Shown one piece after another: positions 33,901 to 45,220 of a DNA stretch of 64,000 bases (position 1 is its first letter; every line of letters begins with the position of its first letter). The position numbers and the translations under genes were made by a program. This stretch comes from Apiotrichum sp. Y4204 (lineage: Eukaryota > Basidiomycota > Tremellomycetes > Trichosporonales > Trichosporonaceae). The DNA is taken from the NCBI GenBank assembly GCA_025531455.1, contig JAMYHL010000093.1:62001-126000 (forward strand). Reading direction: 5' to 3'. The notes beneath the pieces are model-generated. The model was not told where the DNA came from, ran no database searches, and saw nothing but the letters and a program-made list of their open reading frames with translations.

Positions 33901-36769
33901 CTGATTTGAATCCTTTCGCAATTGTAACAGAAAACTCGCCTTGCCACGGATGACCATCTGCCATCTAATTAGGGTCTAATTGAGGATGCCACGTATGCAC
34001 GGTCATGCACGGAACGTTTGGCGCAAACAGGTCGAGTAATCAGATCGATCTGCAGCTTCCAGCCAGAGATCCTGCTGCTCTGTGCAGACCAGTGCCGTTT
34101 CCAAGTCTTTTGCTTTGCGGTTCGGTTGATCGGTTGGCCCCTGGCCGGGTCCTGTACCTGAATGCGACAGCACCCCCATGCTCTGGCTTTCTGGCCTCAG
34201 GCGATCTGCCTTAAGACCTGTCGTTGTACTATGGTGCATGGTGACTGTATTGTCACTCTGCACCCTGGATGCTGGCTGCTTACGGCAAGAGGATGGGCCA
34301 CGACAAGAGTAGGCATCTCGGCCAAGGACCTCTACCAGACAGATCCTGTACTAGCCTTGGGTGATCAGGGGTTCTTTGAGGGTAGGTGAGTGAAAGGCAC
34401 CGCCTCGACTGCAGTTAATTCCTTCCGCGGCCTCGGGGTTTCTGCTGTAGCCACGCTTTGCCTGCATGGCGGAGTGATTGGGTAATGCCAGGATATCCTG
34501 AAGCTACTGCGCACGAAAAAAAACCCCTCTGATCGCACGAACGGAACCTTCCTGTCTCTCTGCGCCGTTCGTACCGTTCGGCACCCCTCCACTTCTGGGA
34601 CCCTTGGCCGTGATGCCTCGTCGCCACGAAGCACCCTCTCGCTCGTTGCCCAATAGCCCTCCACCATCCCTGACCAGCAGTTGATAGCGCAAAGCAGTGT
34701 GATCACGGTCAAGGGTGGCATCGTATAATCGTGATTAGAACGGGTTGAGATCTTGAGAGTGTTGTTTATAGGACATCCATACAACCATCGTTTATACAAC
34801 AGAAACCGCCACCATGCATCATACACTCTGGTTGCAGTTGCAATCGGCAGCGGTGCATGGTGCGGGGGGTTCCAGACTCCGGCGAGGGTTTTGTATCAAG
34901 GTGTGCATGCACTGTGTAGAGCAGGACGCCTGAGACAGTGTGGACCCAACAACAGAGCGATAACCTATCGTCTCAGCCAGGAGCCAGTTCCCACCCAACT
35001 ATGAGCTAGGGTTTCTGGCCAATGCCCAGCCCTCGAGTCATGGGCAAGCCTGCAAAGCGGGCAGTAGGAAGCGGTCATCACAGCCAGCGGGGGTGCAACG
35101 CCCGGCCAGCCTTCCTTCTGGTCCTTTCCGCGCCGTTTGCCTCTCCCTCTCCCCTCCGCCTCTTTTTGGCCCTTTGCCTCTGTTACCCGGACCCCAAACG
35201 CACCAAACGAATCCGCAACACACCCCACACACGAGACACCACCCACCCAGCACCCAGGCCCATCCCATCCCATACACGCACACACCAATAACAATCGCTC
35301 TCTCCCCGGCACACCCGAGCACCCTGCACACCAGCTCCAGCTGCACCGCGCACCCTCGCCTAGGAGCACCACGCGCTAGCCGCAAGGCCACAGCCAGGCC
35401 GCCAGGCTGCCAGTAACCAGTGCAGCGTGCCAGCCAAACCGCGCACACCCCCCGCAGCCGCATGCCCTCTTGCCCCCGCGCCTCTCGGCTCTCACCCCAC
35501 ACCCAAAATCAAGCCAATCCCCCCTTTACCGCTCACGCACACACCCAAAGCACACTACACACACACGTACATACACACACAACACTGCCGCGCCTTCCCT
35601 CCCCCCCCCCCCCCGCCCCCGGCTGTCCGCCCGCTCCCACCATACATACAATCACCCATCCCACCATAAAGCACTAGTAGCCCCCGCGCCGTCTCTCTGC
35701 CACCACACCCTTCCACCACCACCACACCACCACACCCCCCCTCTCCTTCCTTCCCTCCTCCCTTTTACCTTCATTCCTCACGCTTCTTTACATCTCTCCC
35801 CATATCCACCACCTTTCCATCCTTTCCCCTTTTACCATCCTAACCATCCTCCAGCACCTCGTAAGTCTACGCTGCTACACACCAAGCATACACCTCCTCC
35901 CGTACTGCACAACACTACTCCGAGTCGCTCTCGACGACGCAGTGGATCGCCCTCACACCCACCCCCCACATCACTCCCTCCCCTTCCGCGTGCCCCTATT
36001 CGCTGCCTCCCCACCAACTCGGCCACGACGCCTAGTTGGCGGTCCAAGTCTGTTACAACGGCGCGTGTCGTTGAGCATCCACCATCCGTCCCACGCGCCA
36101 TCCATGGTTGGCAGCCAAGATGATGATCTCTCACGATTCTGGGGACGCGATGCACACGGCAGCTGCATTGCATAGCGTTTGGAGTCGCGTTTTTGGTGCA
36201 GATAATGCTCCTTCCCCCGCCCAGCCACATTGACCCCACCCTATGATGAGAACACAGAGCTGACTCATGCGCGTCGTCTTGCATTGCCCATCTTCGTTCT
36301 TGCTCTTTACTCTACCGCACGCGGCCTTGTCACCTCTTCGGTTTGATCGTGGATTCCGCATCAATAAACAGACCCGTCAACGTGAGTACACCGTGGCGCT
36401 ATTGATACGTGTCCAGGGCATTTTGTAGGGGGTCACGCAGCAAACATCAGAAGTGTGATAAGGGCTTCTTTGCAGCGGGCTCCCGCTTGAATGGATTCAG
36501 AGGTCTGAGTGGGGGTCTGCGCACTGTTCTACGCAACGGATGGTAGTGGCAACGAGCCATAAGTGGTGGGAAGCGCGCCCGGGTTATTTCCCCCCACCAT
36601 AACGCGTCCTGAGCCTGATGCCTGTTTCCTTTTTGTCCTACGGTTTTCTGCCTTTTTGCATTGATGCTGACACTTGCCCCGGTTGTTGCCGTCCGTTTTC
36701 TTTCTCTCTCTCTCTCTGTAAACAATTGTCGACCTTCTCCCCATAACAAACCGAACGAACACACAACAG
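30987..36769. other. 5.8-kb gene-poor region, with probable leader of the 14-3-3 gene
   Basis: No gene is supported. Scattered ORFs (for example 31660-32204 on the minus strand, 33400-33741 and 35470-36123 on the plus strand) lack family signatures, and several overlap in all frames. From about 35100 the plus strand is strongly C/T/A-rich with a poly-C run at 35598-35614 and many cacac words, suggesting the transcribed leader of the 14-3-3 gene. Candidate leader splice sites are gtaagt at 35860 and gtgagt at 36382; an intron 36382-36769 would end directly at the ATG. The region 31000-34900 shows nothing recognisable. Confidence 0.5.
32223..32250. repeat. GAGATATC tandem repeat
   Basis: The 8-base unit gagatatc, itself partly palindromic, occurs three times in a row with a partial fourth. 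It sits in the gene-poor region upstream of the 14-3-3 gene. Confidence 0.8.
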
Positions 36770-37735
<966 letters not shown>

Positions 37736-38712
37736 GCGCGAACGATCATGCAGAACGAGACCAGGCAGCCTGCATCCCTTGGGGACAAATAACCTGCATC
37801 CCCACTGTTCATCTCCGCATTGCCTCCAAGTGGCATTCATGGCCCTACCCGTTACCCCTGTGGTGTTTTCTTAGTTCGTCGTTTCCCCTCCTTCCCAGCC
37901 ACCCAATGAATACTATTTCAGACCATGGGTGTGTCTTTCTTGCGTAATGAAGAGCCGTGTGAAGTTCAATCTATCTGGTGAATGGTGCCAGAATGCCCTC
38001 TTTGAACTGATGTTTGTGCGCTAGCAATGCAAGAATGGGCGGACTTACTGGAGATACGCTGTTGTCTTGTTCGGTCAGAACCGAGCGAGAGGGACCAAAG
38101 CTGGTGCTGTGAACTGTCATGTGTTGCAAACTGGTGTTGCAAACTCCCCGAATGAGGACGGACCTGAGTATTTCTTGATGGCGCGTCGCGCGACGCAGGC
38201 ACCGCGGCACGGGGATGTCAGATGGCACATGATCTGTCGGTGTGTTGGCCAAGCGTTGGCGCATTGGTAGTCGCCGGCCACATGGACTGACAGCTTGGCT
38301 AGCTTGTCTACCCATGTAGCACACCACGGGCGTCCGGCCTCGTGCGTCTTATCAGCCAGCACTTGCCGTGTTTAATGAGAGCCATACTTGATGGTTTCAC
38401 TCCATGTTCTCAGGTTCCAATAGAGGACCCAAGGCCATGACGTGTGACGATCATATTTCCGGCTAACCGCCACCGTAAATTCTGACAACACCACCACACT
38501 GTCCACCCAACTGTGAGGTCTGATGCTATCGTTTGCTTTTTTGTCTACTTCTTTCTCTCCTCTTCTCTCTCCTCTTCGCATCTGCTCATCCCCACACTGC
38601 CCCCTCTCTCGACCGCGTACAGGACAATCTGACGTGCATTCTTCCCTCGATCCCCCACTCACCTTCTCTCTCGGGCACCTGATTCTCGTCCTACAACCAA
38701 ATAATCTTCACC
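37736..38712. other. Intergenic region between 14-3-3 and UPF0538 genes
   Basis: Contains the 14-3-3 3' flank and the C/T-rich promoter or leader of the next gene (38520-38700). A near-duplicate word, ggtgttgcaaact, occurs at 38130 with a partial copy beside it. No gene is supported. Confidence 0.5.
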
Positions 38713-39775
38713 ATGTCCAGCCCGTCGCCCTCCCCGTCCCGCGAGACCGACGCGACCCTCACGATCCGCATCATCAAGAGCTTTCCGTATCGCACGGCCA
38801 AGAATCTTGTGCTCCGCAACATTGATCTCACGACCACGACCGTCGGACAGTTGATGGACAGGTGCAAGGAGGGTGAGTTTGGCGAATGAACAACCAGGAG
38901 AAGGGATAGTGCCGGTCGGGCCGTGACTTCTGAGAGGATCGCAGCGGAGGATGTGGAGAACTCGAGATGGCATGCGCGTTTGCTGTCGCTTCGGAATGGC
39001 TTGCAGTTGTCGTTCGGCCCCGGCGAGCAGGGCGCTTGTGGTCGGACGACATGGTCGCAGTCTCAATCTCCCTGATTCCCGCTTTGTCGGATGCACCATC
39101 CCAGGCCATGTCTGGGCTCCGAGCATGCCTTATTCAAGTCCTCCTCTTTCGTCCTTGCTCGCTTACCGCTCACGGCGCGCTGCCCGGCCTCTCTTGGTCG
39201 GATTAACACTGAGCATCGTTACTGACTCGTGCAGCTATCCAGACGACCCCCGGATTGAAGCTTTACCGCCAGGTCCCCGTTGGTGCGTTTATTTGGACGG
39301 TCCCGAGCTGCGGACGCGGCAGAGGGGCGTGATGTTGGACAAAGCCAGGCTGAAGTTGTGGCTGCTGAAATGACTGCGCAACGCTTGGAGGCTCACTTTG
39401 TCGCGCCGCCTTATGGACCTTCAACCCAATGTGCTTCGCGTGGCGACTACTGACACTCAGACACGCTCAAGAAGTACACCGCGCCCTCTGGCCACAAGTC
39501 TATGAACCTCATTATCAACCTCGACAACGAGGAGTGGATTCTCAGCGATAAGAGCGCGACCCTCATCTCTGTTGGCTGCGGTGAGTTGTCCCTGTGATAA
39601 CAGGCCCAGGGGATCAAGACTTGGACGTCGCGCTGACCTGGCAGAAAACGAGACCGAGCTCTCCCTGTTCAACCGCGCTGACTACGACGCGTTCAAGAGC
39701 AATCCCGAGGTTTGTCATGAGGCTCCGAGGATCTGCATCTACTGATATGCTGACGATCAGGTCAAGTGGGAGTAG
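38713..39775 (+). CDS. UPF0538 family protein (C2orf76-like)
   Basis: Small conserved eukaryotic protein of unknown function. Exons are 38713-38872, 39235-39282, 39461-39580, 39645-39709 and 39761-39775, 135 residues. The family pattern is seen in LTIRIIKSFPYRTAKNLVLR, VGQLMDRCKE, then YRQVPVDTLKKYTAPSGHKS and MNLIINLDNEEWIL, ENETELSLFNRADYDAFKSN and the terminal PEVKWE, parallel to the DEDYKNYKANP-type end of human C2orf76 as I remember it. The beginning resembles a ubiquitin-like beta-grasp strand order, but no C-terminal di-glycine is present, so it is not a conjugated modifier. Introns 1 and 2 (362 and 178 nt) are long for this genome and could hide a missed exon; the last exon codes only VKWE. 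Confidence 0.85.
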
Positions 39776-41859
39776 GCTGTTCTTGTGCCGGCGGGCGCTG
39801 TTTCGTTTGTTCGTCCATTTCTCACATGCATTCTTCCGGGTCTTGGGACTTTGTTGCTATCTGTCGGTATCGGCTGCATGACTGACAGTCTGACCGTGAT
39901 CAACAGCTTGAGCGACCTGTGTCCGTGTCCAGTGTCTAGTGTTTACTGTCCAAGTCGTGTCCAAATCCGTGTCCAATGTCCATGCCCACTGACCATGCTC
40001 GACCCGATGTCCGCTATCATATCTAGACGACTCTACCGCTTTCAGTACTGTCTGACAATCCGGCTGGGGTTGTGACATGTCAATTGTCCACATTCTCTTG
40101 TCCACTGTCTACTCGTCCATTGTCCACTTGTCCATTGTCCACTTGTCCCCTTGTCCACTTGTCCACTTGTCCACTGTCCAGTTTACTGTCCACTGTCCAC
40201 TGTCCACTGACGCGCATGTCCACGATCTCAGGTCCAAGACGAACTCCAGGAACGACCCTCGGCCTCTCTAGTCTTCATAGACGAAGGATGTTCTAGTGCC
40301 AAGCGCAGCCCGAGGACTGATGGAAATAACGGTACATTCTCAACTTTGCGTCGACATGTCGACGGCAGCACTGCCAGGAATATATGGAGATCGGGGGTAG
40401 GAATACGAGTCCCGGCCTCACACGGCGGCAGATATCGTCTCTTCACTATTCTACCTTTTCCTTCGACCTCGGCGAGTGCGCACCCGTGCTGCTATGGAAG
40501 GAGACGCTTCCTTCATGTCACCACACTCCGGCATCCTCCCTGGACAGGGGCACCTCCGTCTCGTCGTGATCTGGTGGTTCACTCATATGTTTTATTTATG
40601 GCCATTTCTCCCACGGCCCATCTCCCATCGATGCTCCGGCCAAAGCCCACACGCAGCCCGTTTACAGTTGACCGCAACCCCAAGAGATCCAGAAGGACGC
40701 CCTATACATGCAAGGAGCGCTGAAAGTCACAGGTATAAGAGCAGACGCAAGACAAAGTCTTGAGTTCCCATGTCCTCGAGTCCTCAAGTTCGCCACATCC
40801 GCCACATCAAAGTGCCCCAGTGTATCACTCCTGGGGGCCCACCTCACAATCATTGCCACATCGCATTCGCCGCGGGATAAACCTCGGCACGCGGCACTGC
40901 GGCGTCTGCGCGGCAGCCTCCCATTGGCCACTTGAACTTGGCCACCCTGTGGTCCTTCGGCCCCCTTCCCTTGGCCGCTTGGCTGGGGAGCGTAAACCTT
41001 CGCTTCGGGCTCGGCCCCCCATTCCCCCACCCCCACTCCCCCGATTGCTGATTGCCCGTGGGGCCCACAGCGCCAGCGCCAGGGAAATCAGGTCCGAGCT
41101 CGGTCGGCGAGTTATGTGTGGTCATTGAGGATTGTTGGCCGAACAGCGACCAGTCAGCTGCGCAGTCTGTACATTGTATGGCGAGCATCAAGTCGACAGA
41201 ATGCGAATGCACGACGAGAATTGCGCTCACGGGCTCGCCATCGCGCCATCGTGTCGAGGCCCACATGCACAGCTGCACAGTCTTGCAGCTTACAGTCTCT
41301 TAGCGTCTTGGTGCTCATGATCGCGTGATTCCTGGACATTGCAGGTGGGGGATGAGCGACGTCGCTGTGCCGCTGCCCTCGGCCCCGGCCTTGTGCGGTC
41401 CACCATCCCAGTGTCGTCATTCACATTCACGATCGCTCGCTTGCCAGCGGGTTCCACCAAGACCACCAAGGGTCACATCAGTCATTCAGTTAGTGGCTCA
41501 GTGGTGCTACAATTGCAGACTGCGTGGAGCCAACGCATGCATCGCAGTCGACTCGACATCGCAGATGTGCTCCCCGGGGTAATCTCCGGCGACGACGGGT
41601 GGATGGCTAGTATGACTTCTCACTGCTGTTCATCTCTTCATTTACTACTACAGTACATTTCTCAACAAGACTCGATGTTCCTCATGGCGATGACCCGGGC
41701 TCCATCTAGGGAGGGGGGTATCCGTATCTGAATGCGTTTACGTGGAATTGACAAACTTTGAGTGGGGGGTGGATGATGGTGTGCTTGAATGCGAATGGTG
41801 GCTATGCCTATGCAGTGCGATGAATGATGCAGCGCACGGCGGCCAGCTCGCTCATGCAT
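39776..41859. other. Intergenic region with GTCC-rich repeats
   Basis: No gene is supported. The section 39930-40225 is dominated by tgtcca/cttgtcc words. Further right, 40240-41850 carries only short overlapping ORFs of mixed composition. Confidence 0.5.
40075..40215. repeat. Irregular tandem repeat of TGTCCACT/TGTCCATT
   Basis: About 14 head-to-tail units of 7-14 bases built on (c/a)(t/c)tgtcca(c/t)t, such as cttgtccattgtccac, fill this interval, and looser copies extend left to about 39930. Unit length varies, so it is an irregular minisatellite. Confidence 0.8.
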
Positions 41860-42538
41860 TTACTGCTGCTGGATGGGTCAGCTGGATTGTCCACAAGGCT
41901 GAGTGTGCAGTGCAATGCTCCGGGTTCAACTTACCAGAGAGAAGCCAGCCTTGGTGCGGAGGGGCGAGGTGGAGAGCATGCTGTCGTTGGGGGGCGACTG
42001 GGCGACACCGTGCGAGGTGCGGGCGATCGAGGCGAGGTCGATGCCCTTCTGCTTGAGGCCACCCTCACGGTAGCGAAGAGCGTTGGCGCGCTCCTCGTCA
42101 GTGACCTGGCTCATGCGGCGCTGCGGGCCCGAGCCGCCGGGGGCGCCGCGGTCGAGCGACGACATCGAGTCCGACGGCGAGGTACCGGCCTGGTTGGTCT
42201 TGTTGTCGTCGTCGTCAAACATGGCCGACTCGAGCTGAGCATCCATGTTGCCCTGGTAGGCCATGTTCTCCTCCTCGGTGAACGAGCCCCAGTTGTGGGC
42301 GCCGGCACCGCCCTTACGCTCAAACTCGTTCTTGTGCTGAATACCCGTACGCGAGTGGCGGTCCTTGACCTGGGCCGCGGGGTACGAGTTACGCTGTGGT
42401 CGTGTGAGCACCTGGTTGAAAGACGTGGGGGGAAGCCAGAGCGAGCCAGAGGCGATTTGGCCGGGGTGTACCATGTTGTGCTTCTGGTGGTTCGTGCTCG
42501 GTGGGAGATAAGATAGTACTCACCTCAGTACGAGTCAT
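41860..42538 (-). CDS. HABP4/PAI-RBP1-type (Stm1-like) RNA-binding protein
   Basis: Probable ribosome- or mRNA-associated protein with a hyaluronan/mRNA-binding-family motif. Exons are 42538-42524 (MTRTE), 42483-41935 and a small last exon, about 190 residues. The diagnostic stretch is RTGIQHKNEFERKGGAGAHN followed by WGSFTEEE, close to the GxGxHNWG core shared by this family. Other features are ASGSLWLPPTSFNQVLTRPQ at the N-terminus, an acidic FDDDDN, and a Ser-rich region with SMSSLDRGAPGGSGPQRRMS. The 3' end is uncertain: acceptor 41869 gives a final QQ and stop at 41860, but another acceptor upstream would give a few more residues. The long upstream spacer includes a GT-rich run at 42590-42625 in the leader. 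No direct evidence tells whether it is ribosome-bound like Stm1. Confidence 0.75.
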
Positions 42539-42591
42539 CTTGGGCAATAGTAGTTGTTGTTGTTGGCTGGGGACGCCGGGGTGTTGGTTGG

Positions 42592-42625
42592 TAGTAGTGG
42601 TGGTGGTGGTGGTGGTGGTGGTGGT
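42592..42625. repeat. GTG/GGT trinucleotide run in promoter or leader
   Basis: A run of roughly ten ggt units sits about 55 bp upstream of the HABP4-like ATG (minus strand reads as CAC repeats). Confidence 0.75.
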
Positions 42626-45220
42626 TGGTCGATGGAGACGATGAGGTAGAAATGGTTGGGGCAGGTGGGTCGGGGGAATCCTTTATAGCTGTCTTGCCTG
42701 GGGACAGAGCAGGAAGAGCTTGTACTGCAGGTGCTTGTGTGCGCAACTAGAATGACCAGCTGATCGAGTCAGGCCACTCTCTGTCAGTCATGCTCAGTCA
42801 AGTCTTGTTCGGCCAGTCGGGCAAGAGCGGCTCCCAGCGGCTCCCAGCAACCTCTCTGTAGTCCACTGGCCACTGTAGCACTATCTCGCACGAGGGCCCA
42901 GATCGGGTGACCCAGTACAACGGACCAGAGGCCACAGGAGCGCGAGTACCAGAGGAGAGGAGCGGTGCTGCGGCTTGGCCGCTTGGTCAGGGAGAGGATG
43001 ATTATCTCTGGTCACGAGGACAATGGAATCCACCGCCCGCCTGCCGCCACGCCACCACCAGACGGAAGCGATCCAAGCGCGCAGATCCAGCACAATCTAT
43101 CTCCTCTCTCTATGGGATCCCTGATAGTCGGTCCGGAGATCGCCTTCCTGGGGCAACACACACGCACAATGGAATAGAATAGAATCGCACGACTCAAATA
43201 CCCAACTGACGTCACTTGTGGCCCACTACTACTTGCTATTGGAATACATCCAATCATATGGAAACGGTCTTATATTAAATACATTAATAATAGTTGAATA
43301 GGACCACCGCTCGCCATCCATTTTTAGGCTCTTGCTGATCCTCTCTCCTCTGCTGCCCGTGTTCTCGGGCGCACTAGAGCGTATGGCAAATACAATACCA
43401 AATGACCCCTCCTGCCCACTCCTCTTTCCCTAAGCCCTAATCCCCCAACCCTAATCATCATTGTCCTAGTCATTGTCGTCATTGTGAGAGAGAGCATATG
43501 GTGCCCAGCAATGGCCCAGATGGCGCCAGCTATCCCCAGATGCCCAGATGGGAATCCCGCAGATCCGCAGATGTGGTGGGCGCGGCGTATAATCGAGTCG
43601 AGTGGGTCATGTTTATTCGGGCCGTCAACCTTCCCTCACTGTGGCAACCTCCTAACCATCCCATCCATTGGTGGAATTATGCCTCGAGTGCACACCGTGA
43701 GACTGACAAGAGCTTAACTGTATCGAAGCAGGGAACCAAGCCCACAAGCCCACAAGCTTGCACAGGGGACAGAGGACGGACTATACCGAGGCAGTCGAGA
43801 TATCAGCGCAGCCTGCCCCGATATCCGAGCAAGCGAGGGCCCCACACCCTCCAGGTATTAGACCCTGAGCTCTGAACGCTGGCTGGCCTGGCTGCTGACC
43901 GCTGGACGCAGGTTGGCGATGGTGCCAGAAACGCGTCGCTTGAGATCCAGGACAGGAACGGGAACGGAGGAACAGGCGAAGTCGGGGGGACGGACACGGA
44001 CATGCTGGTCCAGACGCTGAGTCTCAGGCCGAACACTGAGATCGGCGGCCGTGGCCGACAGCGACGTGTCGCTTCGCGCTCATGATAACGCTCAGTCCCG
44101 AGAACGCGGCTTGCGCCGCTTCAGTGTGCCACCCTTCCGTCCGTCATGTCCTATCATGTCGTGTCCGACATCGGACAGGAGACGTGTAGCCTCTCCCCGT
44201 TGATCGAGTCAATTCCAAAGCATCGCACTCTGTACATAATCACCTCGCTCAGGCTGTCCAAGTGGAAATGCGGCAGTCAAGACCATATGGTGCTCGGCAA
44301 AAGCTCCACCTCCCCCTCAGGTAGCCCTGCAGGTCACCGTGATAGGGATCTAGGCGCGCCACAGTGTCATCGGGCTGCTTAATCGCTCACACAGCCTCGC
44401 CAATCAGATCAGATATCGTCGTGGAACACTGTGAGGCGCTGGCGAGTTCTGGAGTATGAGGCACTGCACGCTGCACGGTGCAAGGAATCGGACGCCCATT
44501 GTTCGCTCCGTCCAGCCATTGTTCTCTGTTTCCCAGTTCTCACCGACAGGATATCGGATGGTCCCGGATGGAAGACGTGCAGGATAGTCGGGAAGCTCGG
44601 AGGATCGGGATAGGCGGTCAACGTGTTGTCCCGAGTTGAATGCCTTTATCCGTTGTGAGGCCAACCAAGTTTGCGGATGTACTGTACTCTCATTAACAGC
44701 CTTTACATTCATAACCGATACGCAACAACATGGACGGCCAGTTGCAGCATGCGGACGGATACGACATGTGCGGGGTTGCGCAGATCATCGGCGTTTCTCT
44801 TGTTGAAAGACGGTCAGCTTTCGCCGTCGCTCGTCCGCTCGCTCGCGCCGTCGCTGGCACCGTTTACCACACTCGTCGAACAATGGTTTATAGTACGATG
44901 CATAAGGGGTGACGAGAGATGTTTGTCTCTATAAGAGCTTCATTCTTCGCTTGTCACCCCCTATGCATCTTACTATAAACCATCGTTCGACATCACTCAT
45001 GTACACGGTCATGAACAACATAGTACGATCCAGACAGACTCGATCGATGCCAATTGCCCTTGAGAGCGATGAACCCTGACCAGGTGCACCTGCTGGTTGT
45101 TGTGTATGATACAGAGATGCATCTAGAAAACAAAGAGATACAGATCGGCCAGCCGTGACGCCGACGGCGGGGAAACTATAGGAGACCACGAGGGATGATG
45201 GAGACACGAAGCACGAAGGA
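42626..45220. other. Gene-poor region downstream of the permease
   Basis: No gene is supported between the HABP4-like leader and the permease stop. It contains the foldback described separately (44875-44991). ORFs at 43484-43875 and 44404-44712 lack any signature. A homogeneous A/T-richer patch lies at 43190-43300. Confidence 0.5.
44875..44991. repeat. Foldback element: 45-bp inverted arms with 27-bp loop
   Basis: Left arm 44875-44919 begins gtcgaacaatggtttatag; right arm 44947-44991 is its reverse complement apart from about five mismatches. The loop contains a small ctct/agag inner hairpin. It lies 230 bp downstream of the permease stop, in otherwise featureless DNA. No target-site duplication or terminal repeats were confirmed. 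It could be a MITE-like element, a relic of inverted duplication or a transcribed hairpin. Confidence 0.85.

Noticed and set aside
35470..36123. 217-codon Pro/His/Thr-rich ORF
   Set aside because: It is the translation of a C-rich leader with a poly-C run; no domain, and it ends before the 14-3-3 gene it likely leads.
40075..40215. Possible CRISPR-like array
   Set aside because: Units are short, vary in length, have no unique spacers, and the genome is eukaryotic.
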